DNA of 64,000 nt, taken from the NCBI GenBank assembly GCA_036320915.1, contig JAXBDG010000006.1, forward strand, positions 1,860,001-1,924,000. The letters run 5' to 3'. Below, piece after piece: positions 48,875 through 60,942 of this stretch (position 1 is the first letter of the stretch; every line of letters starts with the position of its first letter). This stretch comes from Linnemannia elongata (taxonomy: Eukaryota > Mortierellomycota > Mortierellomycetes > Mortierellales > Mortierellaceae). The notes under the pieces are model-generated. The model searched no databases. It was not told where the DNA came from and was given only the letters and a program-made list of their open reading frames with translations. The position numbers and the translations under genes are program-made.

Positions 48875-51800
48875 AGATCCTCAGGACTCGAGCCCGAAAT
48901 TAAGGCCGATTCACACGCCTGTGTTCTTATTATTCCTAGTGCTCGCCCTTCTCGTCCTTCCTTTTTCTCAGTTATCTATTACCTTATCTTATCCGCTTAC
49001 CCCTCACCCCTCTCGCTCACTCAAGAACAATACTCCGGGAACCTGAAGCCTGACACAATTGAACATTGACCAACTAACTAACTAAAAAAAAAAAAAAAAA
49101 ACGCTCATTATCTAAATTATATTAGGTCGCTTTGGTATCCACGGAAACATCTACGACTTCAATATTCCAGGAACAAAGTACCCCAACGGATTCCATATCG
49201 AGGATCTTACGCCCGGTCAGGACGTCAGTAACCTCTTCCGCCGCACCGCAAACACCCCCAGCTGCGTCCAACTCACTAGCGCCGCCGCCAAATTCGACAA
49301 CTGTCTGGCCCCTGGAGGATGCGACAACAACTTTACAGTCAACCGCGACACCTTGCTCAAAGAGTACAACATCCGCCCCTCCCAGAACCTCAAGGCGGGA
49401 TACGATTGGGGTCAGATGGCGATGCCCGAGTTGGTCAACTATATGGTCATTGATGGAAACGTCCTGAACCTGGACAGGTACTTTGCGATGTACAAGAACC
49501 CGATCGCCAACGACGAGCTGGATACGGTCTTGAGGAACGTTCGGGACGCACCACAGCCCGAGGGTGGACGTGATGCGACAAAGATCTTCTTTCGACGGGA
49601 ATCGCTCAAGGAGTCGGCGTCGTGTTTGGTCGAGAAGTTTGGAGCTGGATATATCGACAAGGCGACTCCGGGTTGTTTTGCATCGGATTTGTTCATGTTT
49701 GTCTCGTTGACGGTTGTGTTGGGCATTGTGATGTCTCGTTTTGCGATGGCGATTATCTTTGACTGGTTCCTGTCTGCTAAGCTGGCCAAGCCCCCATCCA
49801 AGGCCAAGATCCAGAGCTTGACATCCGCCGCATCTTCCGCAACCACAATCCCCAGCAACAGCCCCAGCGGCAAAAACTTTAGCGGCAACAACGGCGCTTT
49901 GGCACGCGCACCTAGTGGCCCCGGCAACGCTTCGGTTCAGGATCTGCATACTTGTCTTCTGGTCACCTGTTACTCCGAGGGCGAGTCGTCACTTCGAACC
50001 ACCATTGAGTCCTTGGCTGCGACCGAGTATCCCGACAACAAGAAACTGCTGTTTATTATTTGTGACGGAATCATTACAGGATCAGGAAACGACCGTTCAA
50101 CACCCGACATCTGCTCCAGTCTCATGGAACTCGACCCGGCCTTTGATTCCGACCCCACTCCACAGTCTTATATCGCCGTCGCCGCCGGATCAAAGCAACA
50201 CAACCGGGCTAAGGTCTATGCTGGTTATTTCCGCTGGAAGAACCGTCGTGTCCCCACTGTCCTTGTAGTCAAATGCGGAAACGAGGAAGAGCACGAGAAG
50301 CCCAAGGCCGGAAACCGAGGCAAGCGCGACTCGCAGTTGATCCTGATGAACTTCTTCTCGCGCGTCACCTATAACGACCGGATGACACCCCTCGACTATG
50401 AACTCTTCCGCAAGATCCAGCATTTGATGCAGGTCACACCCGACAAGTTTGAGATTGTCCTCATGGTGGATGCCGATACCAAGGTCTACCCGTCCTCGCT
50501 TCGTCTGTTGATGAACTGTATGAACAACGACCCCTTGATTATGGGCCTCTGCGGTGAGACCAAGATTGCGAACAAGCGTCAGTCCTGGGTCACGGCAATC
50601 CAGGTCTTTGAGTACTACATCTCCCATCATCTCGGAAAGGGGTTCGAGTCTGTCTTTGGAGGTGTGACCTGTCTGCCCGGATGCTTCTGTATGTACCGTC
50701 TCAAGGCCCGAAAGGGTGATGACTGGGTCCCCATCATCACCAAACCTGAAATCGTCCAGGAATACTCCCAGAACATTGTCGAGACCCTCCACCAAAAGAA
50801 TCTGCTCCTTCTCGGAGAGGATCGTTTCCTGACCACACTGATGCTCCGCAACTTCCCCAACCGCAAGATGATGTTCATGCCCCAGGCTATCTGCAAGACC
50901 GTTGTCCCCGACGAGTTCAACGTCCTCCTCTCCCAACGTCGTCGTTGGATCAACTCTACAATCCACAATCTCCTCGAACTGGTCCTTGTCCGCAACCTCT
51001 GTGGTACCTTCTGCTTCTCTATGCAGTTTGTCATCCTCATGGAACTCATCGGTACCGTCGTCCTCCCCGTCGCCATGATCCTCACTGTAGTCTTGATCAT
51101 CAACCTCTCCGTCATGCAAATTACCAATCTTGCACAGGCCGCGCCTCTGATCCTCCTCGTCTTTGTCCTGACCATGCCCGCCATCTTGATCCTCCTCACC
51201 ACCCGGAAACTGATTTACATCGCCTGGATGTTTGTCTACCTCCTGGCCCTCCCTGTCTGGAACTTTGTCCTCCCCCTCTATGCCTACTGGCACTTTGACG
51301 ACTTCTCCTGGGGAGAGACCCGTAAGGTCGCCGGAGAGGCCAAGGGCGAAGCCCACGGCAACGCTGACGGCAATTTTGATTCCTCAAAGGTGCCCTTGAA
51401 GCGCTGGGATGATTACGAAAAGGCCCGTGTCCGTCAAGTAAAGCGTATCGAACGTGCAGAACGTCAACGTATTCAAGGAACCTCCCCTTTCCTCCGTGCT
51501 CAGGCAGGCACTCCCACAAGCATGTACACCGACATCGGGGACTCCAAATCGGAAGTCGTCCCCGGCGAGTACTTGGGACCCCAGCAGTACCACTATGACT
51601 ACAACGGTCGTCAAACCATGAACCCTCCTCTAGCTGGTAACCCTCCTCGTCCCATGATGATGGGCCCTCCTGGATCAGGTGGACCTCTTCCTTCTCCTGG
51701 CTTGAACGGAGGACCTCAGAGACATATGTCACAGATGTCACAGATGTCACAGCATCAACGGCCCATGACTAACAACTGGGGACCAGGACCTCAACAACAA

Positions 51801-52001
51801 CAACATATGCAACACATGCAGCAACCGCCTATTCCAATGCACGGACTCGGTTCGCCCGGTGGACCCATGAGTCCTCCTATACCAGGCACGCCTGGTATGG
51901 GCCCTCTGCCTCCTTCTCCCTTGGGTCAACAGCAAGGACAACCACCAATCCCTCAGGGTGGCATGCGAAGGATGCGTTCTGAGAACCCCATGTCTCCTTA
52001 A
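47277..52001 (+). CDS. Chitin synthase, class IV (Chs3-like)
   Basis: Two exons, 47277-47709 and 49126-52001, phase 1, 1102 aa. N-terminal segment with ICSRITTCWALPPFLRMCG, QAWREKVTLC and a first TM helix (about 100-124), then GRFGIHGNIYDF across the splice. A second TM helix (FMFVSLTVVLGIVMSRFAM) leads to the glycosyltransferase-2 domain. Catalytic signatures: VDADTKV (about 592), QVFEYYISHH (about 635), GEDRF (about 708) and QRRRWINSTIHN (about 748), followed by a cluster of C-terminal TM helices. A Pro/Gln/Gly-rich tail of about 200 residues ends the protein. It polymerises UDP-GlcNAc into chitin at the plasma membrane. The absence of a myosin motor and this N-terminus place it with Chs3/class IV. 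The 1.4-kb intron is unusual for the window. Confidence 0.96.
48813..48873. repeat. (CA)n microsatellite in the chitin synthase intron
   Basis: CACTCACA repeats grading into about 16 CA dinucleotides inside intron 47710-49125. Confidence 0.9.
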
Positions 52002-52215
52002 TTTTATTCTCCTCTCCTCCTTTTTTACACCCACAAAACTTCCCCCACCCATAGACATGTACAGATACCCGTTCCATTGTTGTTTTCTTCACGCATTTTT
52101 CGCCCTTTCATCTCACTAATCTTAAAAAAATAAAACTAAAATTGATTCGCAATATACACAGTACATTGTCGTACCGTACACGTACATGCATAAAGGGCAC
52201 AGGTTTGCGTTTTTT

Positions 52216-54813
52216 TTAATAAGGAGAAGTGGCGACGGAATCCTGGAGGACCAAGAAATGCAACAATCGTCGACAGAGGTTTTCGGCATGGATGAGTCGT
52301 GCACTGATCTCGGCCAGTTTAGGGCTCTGGACCTGCACCACCTTGTCCTCGAGCGTCGTCGCAATCTTTCCTCTATACTTGCTATTTTTTTTTATTTTTG
52401 AGATAGAGTAGGAGTTAGGACAATGATGCCATGCGTTTGATTCGTAAGAGACCTTTGTTACATCCTCAAAAGAGACGAAAGAAAACCTTACTTGATGCCG
52501 CCTTTGCTGGTTTGACCAATCTTGTCCGATGTCGGCAGAACAACAGGTTCTATTAGAATGAGAGAGTAAAAATCAGTAAAGTGGGCCCTCGGAAACCAGC
52601 CGTTTAATGCATAGAGATGTAAGATCTCTTTACCAGGATGGAGTGAGACCTGAGGGGTAGATGGTGACCTTGTAGGTGACCACGGCTTGGTCACCCTACC
52701 ACCAGCACCGGCATTCCCACCCTGCCCATGGTGCTGAGTAAGATTTGATTGATGACTGGCGTGGCTCGGGTGTCCAGATGTCCCGTTATGATGATGAATT
52801 GGCGACGCAGCCCGTGGAGTTCCCTGCCCGCCCCTTCCTCCTCCATTTCCAGTATGGCCATTATGCACCGACGTGCTCGACGCCAACGCATGGTGATGAT
52901 CCGTACCCGATGAAGCAGCCGCTGCTGTCGTAGCTGAAGACGACGGTTGCACTACCGTATGAGGTAATGAAGGTGTCGAAACCGAGGAAGCTCCTGGAAG
53001 GGCCTGCTGCAGATATGTCGTCAATGCGTGTCCTGCTGAACTGCTCTGACCACTGCCAGATCCGGAACTCAGCTGCAAGGCGTATGCCGCACAAACCAAC
53101 TGCGAGTCGCGGATGTAAAACTCGATCACAAAGTCCTCACTCAAAGCCGGGCTAAATATCTGTTAACATGGCAATGGAATATGGTATGCACGGGCAGTTA
53201 GGGGGGTCGTTTCTCTTTTTTTTTTCTTTTTGCACACAATTATTTGAAAAGATAATTCCTCCGTTAGGTAAAACACCGATCTTACTTTGGGATCACAAAC
53301 ACGGAAAGGATATAATTTCTCCTTGCCGGGTTGAGCCATGGCCGCAATACTCGCTCGAATATGTCTCTCCAGAAGCTCCAGCATAGTCTTCAACGCCCTC
53401 GTAATCTCTTTGATATCCAATGTCGCACCCTCTCCAACATTTATCGCCTCGCCTCGCCATTTCCGATAATCCTCCATTCGGAAGATAGCCTGAGCAGTAT
53501 GGTTCTGTACATCCCGGAGTTGCTCCAAAGCATAGGGCTGTGTGACGTGACCTGGGGGTCGATAAGAGTGTAGAACTTGGTGGGTGTTCATCTGGGGTGC
53601 AGGTACTGAGGGAGTTGCCGATCCTACTGTAGCTGTTGTTGCCGTTGACGAATGCGCCGTCGCTGCAGGCGTAGTGGCTGTGGCGGCAGCTACTATAGGT
53701 CCTGCTCCGATGCCTGTAGCGGCTCCTATGGCAGCAGCAAGACCCTGTGCTGCAGTCGGCAGCTGCTGAGATCCATGTCCATCCTCTGCTTTAGAAACGT
53801 CAGTTCCTTCCGTCGCTGTAGCGTGAAATTCCTCAGGGCTTATCTCTCCTGTACTGCCTCCTCCTAGTGCTCCTGTGACAGAAGACGCCGAAGAGGTTGG
53901 TGCGCCCCCTCCTATCGTAGAGGCGCTTGATGCTGTCAAAAGTGACTGGGCTGCCGAGGTGTTGGTTGGGATCTGGGAGTGGATCGCAGCCTTCACCACC
54001 GGGAGCTTTGGTAATTTGATAGTCAACTCCTATGAGCGCCATTCACCAAATCATGTCAGTTATTAAGTCACGCTTTAGAGACGACCTGCGCATCTAGTCT
54101 GTAATGCCCTTTGTGTTTGTTGATTGCTTGGACGTACCCCCTTGACGATGAAACTGCCTGACAGAGTGATAAACCCTTTGAGCGTGTCATTGCTATTCGT
54201 AGAACACGATACAATTGGGCATCCATAGTTAGGTCGCAAAGAGCAAGGCACATACTATTGTACAAGACATCCATCGCCTTCAACAAAAAACTACACCAAG
54301 AGAAAACCGTCATGTAGGGTATTCCTTACTTGGGAGAAGAGATAGCAAGCGTCAAAGCCCCCATCACATCATCCTGAAGCCTCGCCGCATCCTGACAGGC
54401 CTATTTTCCCCAGGTGGTAAAGAAAAAAAAGAAAGCACGATGTGATTTCGTTCAGTATCCTCAGCCTGGCTTGACTGAACGTGCGAACCTCCTCCCCCAC
54501 TGCTTTTGCTCTGCTACGGTATTCGCCAGTTGATATTGGCTTGAACATTCTGTTTTACCACAAGGGCCTTTTGGATGGCGTCGAGACTAGTTGTGACCTG
54601 AGTTGTCAGGAACCATTCCTGTTCTGCTCTCTAATTCAATGGTTTGAAGTTAAAGGAAGAAGCCTTGTTGTTAATGGATTATGCATGCAGAAGAAATGGG
54701 AATGGGAATGTGGGAAAGAGAAGGAAAGTCTTGAGCGCCGTTATATTAGAGGTATTTACAAGGACTTTTTCTTCTTCGGCCAGTTCTTGTTCGAGGGTTG
54801 CTAATGGTGGCAT
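52216..54813 (-). CDS. Rogdi/Rav2-family protein (RAVE complex subunit)
   Basis: Eight exons: 54813-54760, 54630-54559, 54400-54330, 54192-54138, 54029-53286, 53159-52634, 52549-52491, 52377-52216; all phases agree, giving 580 aa. Helical N-terminus LEQELAEEEKVL, then EQEWFLTTQVTTSLDAIQKA, followed by DTLKGFITLSG and ELTIKLPK. Middle: YALEQLRDVQNHTAQAIFRM and KTMLELLERHIRASI, then IFSPALSEDFVIEFYIRDSQLVCAAYAL. This series matches the Rogdi order (EEEFRWLLHDEV, KGVLTL, QLQDARNHVSQAI-like, FAPALPSDLLVNVYI, TVYQLHAL). End: AEISARLIHAENLCRRLLHFL, like the last helix of Rogdi. Rogdi/Rav2 acts with Rav1 and Skp1 in V-ATPase assembly. Two large low-complexity inserts (Ala/Thr/Ser, about 95-200; His/Gly/Ser, about 370-475) roughly double the size compared with human Rogdi (287 aa). 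Confidence 0.82.
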
Positions 54814-54884
54814 CGAGGGGAGAAAGCAAAAAAGTTGTAGAAGGGGTGAAAGGAATGCAGGGTGGGAGAAGAGAATGAAAGATT

Positions 54885-54918
<34 letters not shown>

Positions 54919-55183
54919 CAGGGGGACGAGAGAAAAGGGAAATCTGTCGCGTAGAAAGCGTGTTCACAAAATTATCAAAAAGTCGACCCATCCTCACACC
55001 CACATTATGCAAGACTGATACCCAAAAAAATATGGCTTTCGGCAGAAGATAACTTGAATGTACCAACGCAAAAAAAAGTATAAGAACAATGGGTTTATTA
55101 AGGTATATACAGTTACGAGGAAGTATGTGCAATGGTATGATGATGATGATGATGATGATGAGGGCAGCCAGTGTCAGCAACTA
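54814..55183. other. Intergenic, Rogdi-like promoter
   Basis: A-run of 30 nt at 54887-54916 (T on the gene strand) about 75-100 bp upstream of the ATG, and (GAT)n at 55138-55160. No gene seen. Confidence 0.45.
55138..55160. repeat. (GAT)n microsatellite
   Basis: Seven tandem GAT/ATG triplets in the 3' flank of the Gly-rich membrane protein gene. Confidence 0.9.
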
Positions 55184-56158
55184 TTATGAGGTCAACTTCT
55201 CGGAAGATGCAGGTTTTGTCACGTCAGGCCGGGTGTCCTGAGGGACAGCAGGTGGTACTGATGACCCACTGTCAGAACTGACGTCTAAATGGTCATAGAA
55301 TTCACCGGTCGTCGCCATTGGCGTAGTAGTAGGAGGAGGAGGAGTGTACGAACGGAGACCCTCAGGGTTTGTAGCGGTGATGGGCGAGATGGCCGGCGAG
55401 GAAGGGCGACGGAGACCCTGGGTGGCAATTCGGGGTTGCTGATACTGGTCCTGGCTATAGGGAGTCAGGGTAGGGATTAGCCGGGGCGAGGAAGAAGACG
55501 CGGTAGCGGCAGAGGCGAGGTTTTCGGACGAGGAAGGGATTTGCCTGTAGTACTCAAGTGGGGACTTTGTCGCGATGTAATCGGGCGGGGTAGTGGCAGT
55601 GGCAGAGGGATCAGTTGGAGTAAAAGGAGGAGGAGGAGGAGAGTAAAGAGTAAAGGGAGCAACACCATCGGGACCCAGAGCACCGCCTAGCTCTTTGTCT
55701 TGGGCTTCGGCATCCTCAACTTGTTCCTTGGCCTGTCTGCGTTTGTAGCAGCAGCATCCGAAGAGGAATATGAACGTGATAACAGCTATAGCGCCAAGGA
55801 CTCCTCCAACGATGGCACCGGTATTCTTGGAACTGGACGAGTCGTAGGGTGCGGTCGAATTGGATGAGCTGCCATGGCCTCTATATCCACCGCCGGATCC
55901 GGGGATAAGGATGATGGGAGGTACACCGGGATAGTATCCACCACCACTACTGCCACCGCCACTGCTACCACCACCACCGCGACTACCACCGCGACTGCCA
56001 CCACCGCTGCTTCCACCACCGCCGCGACCACCACCGCCACCGCCGCGACCACCACCACCACCTTTGGCGATGGGACCGTCGATGAGATGAGAGTAAGATG
56101 TATGTGCGAGGTGTTGAGCCTTGTGGGATTGTGGTATCGTGTTGATGTAATGAGGCAT
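55184..56158 (-). CDS. Gly-rich single-pass membrane protein, unrecognised
   Basis: One exon, 324 aa, taking the ATG at 56158. Residues about 33-75 are almost only Gly, Ser and Arg (GGGGGRGG and GGGSRGGS repeats). A single TM helix GAIVGGVLGAIAVITFIFLF (about 111-130) is followed by Cys-Cys-Cys-Tyr and a basic stop-transfer (KRRQAK). The cytosolic part is long, Pro/Ser/Thr-rich and unstructured, with YSPPPPPF and YTPPPPTTT motifs. The arrangement (extracellular low-complexity stalk, one TM, Pro-rich tail) recalls fungal wall sensors or mucin-like receptors, but no WSC or signal peptide is visible. An upstream exon encoding a signal peptide may exist. The tail could bind SH3 or WW domains (inference). 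Confidence 0.7.
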   Translation of the reverse strand: MPHYINTIPQSHKAQHLAHTSYSHLIDGPIAKGGGGGRGGGGGGRGGGGSSGGGSRGGSRGGGGSSGGGSSGGGYYPGVPPIILIPGSGGGYRGHGSSSNSTAPYDSSSSKNTGAIVGGVLGAIAVITFIFLFGCCCYKRRQAKEQVEDAEAQDKELGGALGPDGVAPFTLYSPPPPPFTPTDPSATATTPPDYIATKSPLEYYRQIPSSSENLASAATASSSSPRLIPTLTPYSQDQYQQPRIATQGLRRPSSPAISPITATNPEGLRSYTPPPPTTTPMATTGEFYDHLDVSSDSGSSVPPAVPQDTRPDVTKPASSEKLTS

Positions 56159-58451
56159 GTATGGAGAGAGAGAGGGAGGGGAAGAGGAGAGTGTAGAGGA
56201 GAAGTGGTAGAGTAGATAAAAGTGGGGAAATATGAAGAATGAGGGTGGAAGGGGGAGGGAAATGGACAGGGCCTTCCTTTTATAATAAAGGTAGAAGAAT
56301 GATGAGAAGAAAGAAAGAGGGTGGGTTGGACAAAGAAGAAGTGTGATGACGACAAAAAAAAACGAGAGCCGATAAATGGAAGTTAGAAAAAGAAGGTGTG
56401 GCAGAGTAGACAGTCGGGAGAAGAGAAAAAGGGAAACAATAGAAGCCTGTGACAAGAAGGATGATAATGCTTCACTCTGCACTTGACAACAACCATGCTC
56501 ACAGATAGTAACACAGAGAGGAGACACCTTCAGCCTTGCTTAAAGTTTTAACCATGAAGGATTATGGCGAGTGGCAAGCAGCACAAACAATGACAGACAG
56601 CTAACAAAAAAAACAAGGTTCACAAGCCGTTTTGTGAGTGTGATTTTGTTTTCTTCTCCCGCTTCTATTGTTTCTTTTGATGTTTGTCGATTTTTATTCG
56701 AGGATGGGTGGTCTTGTCCACCGCGCCCCACCCTCGCATCACTTTGCGTTCGGCCAGGTCTTTCTCTCTCTCTCTATCTCTCTTTGTCTAGATATCTAGT
56801 GCAGTCGACTTATCGGTCCATGATGAACAATTAACCATGCTACTGTCCTGCCAACAAAAGGGGAGGACACGCAGACTATGCAAACGCAACTAAAACTACT
56901 CCTTATGGTATCCATTCTGCTTTCTCTCCTTGAAAGATTCTCTTACACTTACTTTCCGTCAAGAAAAAAGAAAAAACTGATCTGTTTTCTTTGTCTGACC
57001 CTTTCCACTCAACATGCTCTCATTATCGATGTACCTCTCCTCTCCTTTTTTTTAAAAAAAGGTGTTCTTTCTCGGATTTCTTTTTTCCTCCAAAAGAAAA
57101 CTTTGATTTTAGATTCCGAAAGTCCAGAATTCGCACCGCCCCCGCGCCCTCTCTTCTCAGCCGCACTGCCCCCTCCTTTCTCTCTCACTTCCGAGGAAAT
57201 GAATCACGTTTGCTTGTTTGTTGATACGTCCATTCGAGGTGCTGCATGCTGTCTGGGCCTGGATCCTTCTTCTTTTTCTAGAGATATCAAACAAAACTAT
57301 AATCACCATCATGATATCCTACGCGGGTTTGTCGTAGGTAAGTGGTGTCGTGCATCATGAATCTCTTTCTGTTTGCAGCTCCTCAATCTCCTTCGCTTTG
57401 TTGTATGTGAATATTCGTTTTCACCCTGTTATCGCTTAAATGGAAATTGCATGGGAGAGAAGATCTTATTTGTTTGTTTCAATGTTTATGTACAATTGTA
57501 CCCTGCCTCGTTTTCTGCATGAGAATTGCTGGGGTTGTTTGGGCGAATTGGCCTTACTAACATCATTTGCTGAAAGCAGTCACCGAGATCGAATTGACAA
57601 TCATGAATGTTCAGAGCTAAAGGAAGAGAAGAAATACATTCCTCCGTGCACACACCCAAAGACAAGGTGCTGAATGGTGGACCCTTTTTGTTCTTTATCC
57701 GTTTGACTTGTTTGCGCAGACCAGATCGACATCATTCATTGCCAATCAACAGCTTCTCTCAGCAACAATATCATCGGGAACACAGCACTCACACTGCGCA
57801 AAGAGGATCAAGCTTCCTTTCTTTTCGCCAGGGGTTTCCCTTTTGGGGTCGTAATTCCCGAATACTGCTGACTTCCACATGGTTTCCTTCGAGAAGAAAG
57901 AGAAAGAGCGCATGTTGCTTTAGTCGGTGCTGTACACTACACGATGAAATACGGAAAGGGAAGGGTGAGGATGGTCATTGGCTCTCCATACCTGCCTTCA
58001 ATTGCAGTGGGGTAAAACGTTGATGTTTGCAAGACAATTGCAGAGAAAGAAACAAGGACGACAATTGTTTACTTTGACCTGGTCCGACACAAACCCCTTG
58101 CATTCACGACCACAGTTGTCAAGTCTCTCTGAGTTTCTTTTTCATTTTTATTGTTATTGTTGTTGGGTGCATTTCACACTTTGTTCTTTAATCCGATCCA
58201 GGAACCGAAATACCATTTATTTTACTCTTCTTCCTCTTTCCTTCCTTCTTTTCTCTTCACTCTTTCTTCTTTCCATTCCTTCCTTACTCCTCTCCCTCTC
58301 CACTCTTCCTTTCGCCCTTCTTCCCTTCCTTTCCTCCCTCCTGTGACACGCCCACCCTATCCTCCTCCTTCCCCTTCCAACCCTCGCCAAAGGAACAACG
58401 AAAAAGAGCCACAACCTTCCTCCCCTCTTCCACTACACATACAACGAAACA
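56159..58451. other. Intergenic between divergent Gly-rich and MBOAT genes
   Basis: About 2.3 kb. A 160-codon frame at 56878-57360 starts with a hydrophobic stretch but continues with Lys runs and no motif; not called. CT-rich tract 58220-58350 precedes the MBOAT start. No RNA gene or mobile element seen. Confidence 0.45.
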
Positions 58452-59016
58452 ATGTTGGACTCATTCTTTGGGTCGTTCTCAGCGGCAGTCTCCTTCCCCG
58501 AGGATCAGCTCCGGTGTCTTTCGGCCCTCCTCCTCGGCTACCCTCTTGCCTTTGCATTCCGGTTGTTGCCCGCCAACAACCCCAATCTCAAGCATATTGC
58601 TTCGGTCGTGACCTCATTCTTCCTCATTGTCGTCGTCGTCAACGATCTCGTCGGACTGATGCATCTCCTTGGATCATCGATCGCTGTCTGGAGAATCATG
58701 GGCGTTGTCGAGGGCAAATGGGGTCCTAGATTGGTTTTCATTGGTGTCATGCTTCACATGAGCGTCAGGTATGCCACTTTTTATCGTTGTCAAGGATCAA
58801 CAGGATCGAAAAACGAGATCGACAAAAAGTAAGAGTCTCGCATGCTAACCAGCCCCTTTCTTTTCTACTCTTTCACTTATCAATCAATAGCCACTTGATC
58901 CGCCAGTTCAATGACTACAGGGGATACAAACTGGATCACACTGGACCTCAGATGATCCTCACCATGAAGTTGACCTCCTGGGCATTCAACGTTTACGATG
59001 GTCGCCGTAACCCCAA

Positions 59017-59053
<37 letters not shown>

Positions 59054-60353
59054 AGCATGCAAGGACAAAGGAAAAAAAAAAAAAGCACACCGATTCACAG
59101 GAACATTATCAACAAGGAAAACATGAAAGTTGATTATGCCCAACAAAAAAAAATACCGACAAAGGGGAGACCTGGTCAGTGCCAATCACCGCCATGCATT
59201 GCCGCTTGCTAATACACTTTCTTTCCGCTCTCTTTTCTATCTTGTGTGCCCTACTTATTCATAGGAGTTGAGCAGGTACCAGCAGGAACATGCTATCAAT
59301 ACCTTCCCCTCCCTCCTCCATTACCTCAGCTACGTCTTCTTCTTCCCCGCCGTCCTCGTCGGCCCTTCATTCGAGTACATGGACTACATCCGCTTCATCG
59401 AGCTCTCACAGTTCCGTGACCCCAAGACTGGAAAGATCCATTGGCCCGCTGGTCGAGTCATGGCCTCGATGAAGTCCTTCTTCTTCTCCCTCATTGCTCT
59501 TGCCTCCCTCGCCACCATCGGACCCAAGCTGGACGTTCTCTGGACCCTCGACCCTGCCTGGAAGGCCCTCCCCTGGGTTTTGCGCTTTGGATATGTCCAG
59601 TTGGCTGCCTTTGCTGCTCGCTTCAAGTACTATGCCGTTTGGAAGATGGCCGAAGGTGCCTGTGTCATGGCAGGATTCGGTTACAACGGACAGGACCCCA
59701 AGACGGGCGAGTCTCGCTGGGACGCCACCTCCAACATCAACGTTTGGGCCTATGAGACTGGCGAGAGTATCAAGACTCTGGCGGATAACTGGAACATGGG
59801 CACCAACAAGTGGTTGAAGCACTCTGTCTACTTCAGAGTCGTCTCCCCCGGATCCAAGCCAGGACCACTGGAGACCTTTGCTACCTTTGGAGTCAGTGCC
59901 TTCTGGCACGGATTCTACCCTGGATACTACCTCATGTTCGCTTCGTCTGCTGCCGCACTGACCGCCGGAAAGTTGTTGAGATCGCATCTTCGCCCCCGAT
60001 TTGTCTCAGCTACCTCGGGCAAGACCCCTGCCTGGTATAACATTCTAGGCATGTTGTTGACCCAGTCGACCATCAACTACCTCTCGATCTCGTTCTTGCT
60101 CCTCACTTTTACCGACAGTATCGAAGTGTGGAAGAACCTTTACTTTGTTGTCCATATTGGCATTGTTGCCATCACTGTCCTAGTTCCCATTCTCTTTCCT
60201 GTCAAGAGAAAGTCCAAGAAGCAGCAGCAGGAGACAGAGAAGGTCAAGGAGTTGGTTCATGATGTCGCTGAGGAGGTTGCCACTGTCGCTGTCGGTGCTG
60301 CCAAGGAGGTCCTCGAGAGTGCCCCTTCTAGTGACAAAGTCAAGACTCTTTAG
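58452..60353 (+). CDS. ALE1: MBOAT lysophospholipid acyltransferase (Ale1-like)
   Basis: Three exons: 58452-58768, 58891-59017, 59265-60353; 510 aa. Multi-pass membrane protein. Key MBOAT residues are present: Asn in NWNMGTNKWLKHSVYFR (about 323) and the catalytic His in SAFWHGFYPGYYLMF (His about 363). Early conserved segments SHLIRQFNDYRGYKLDHTGPQMILTMKLTSWAFN and YVFFFPAVLVGPSFEYMDY are those of the LPLAT/Ale1 branch. It acylates lysophosphatidylcholine, lysophosphatidylethanolamine or lysophosphatidate in the ER (Lands cycle). The C-terminal 40 residues are charged and coiled-coil-like (KQQQETEKVKELVHDVAEEV). Such enzymes help place polyunsaturated acyl chains in phospholipids. Intron 2 begins GTA followed by an A-run of 32 nt directly after the donor. 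Confidence 0.94.
59020..59052. repeat. 33-nt A homopolymer at a splice donor
   Basis: A-run beginning at the third base of MBOAT intron 2 (AAG|GTAAAA...). Confidence 0.95.
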
Positions 60354-60942
60354 AGCTCTTTAGACAACATATATCCCCTTCCTCCTCTCTCTCTCATTCT
60401 CTTTTCCGTCCCGTTCTTTTTCCTCCCCATGTACAATTAGCATTTCACTTCATTTTTTTTCATTTTCTCTCTTTCATTTTTTTGCTATCTATTCACTCAC
60501 CAAGACGCGTAAGCAACCATTAAAACAACAACACGCACCACATGCATGACTATTGTTCACTTTGGCTGATGTATGGACCATTCGATGCATAACTGCTCCT
60601 TGGAATGATAAAGCGTAGAAGACATTGTCTTTGCTGAGACCATCACCACCATCCATTTTTTATATCAAAAATTATCACTCATAATCTCATTTCCTTCGGA
60701 AATTGTCCTCACTCTCCCCTTTCTCAGGCCTTCTCTTTCCCCGGTGCTCATTTCATTCTGTAAACACATTTTCAGAATCTACACACCTGGAAACGACTAT
60801 AAAAGGCGCAGATGACGCGACGACAACACCCTCCTTCTTCACCACGAGCCAATCTCAACAAACCAAACACCCCCGCAAACAAGATCCAGCTTTCCTACTC
60901 CATTACTCACATATTCAACTCCAACTCAACTGCCCACTCACC
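60354..60942. other. Intergenic, promoter and leader of the secreted repeat protein
   Basis: CT-rich 3' flank of the MBOAT gene, then an AC-rich leader at 60780-60942 with CTATAAAAGG (TATA box) at about 60797-60806, about 140 bp before the ATG. No gene seen. Confidence 0.5.
60797..60806 (+). promoter_or_regulatory. TATA box of the secreted repeat protein
   Basis: CTATAAAAGG about 140 bp upstream of the ATG at 60943, the same distance as in the secreted cluster. Confidence 0.55.

Noticed and set aside
49122..49949. 275-codon antisense frame in chitin synthase exon 2
   Set aside because: Shadow of the sense coding strand with no family motif.
50190..51356. 388-codon antisense frame in the chitin synthase
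   Set aside because: Mirrors the codon bias of the sense gene, with acidic low-complexity translation; the sense strand is a clear chitin synthase.
56878..57360. 160-codon frame beginning with a hydrophobic stretch
   Set aside because: After the first 25 residues the translation is Lys- and Phe-run sequence without domains; no supporting context.
60703..60942. Extension of the secreted repeat protein frame upstream of 60943
   Set aside because: The upstream part has no suitable ATG, lies over a TATA box and an AC-rich leader, and would bury the clear signal peptide.
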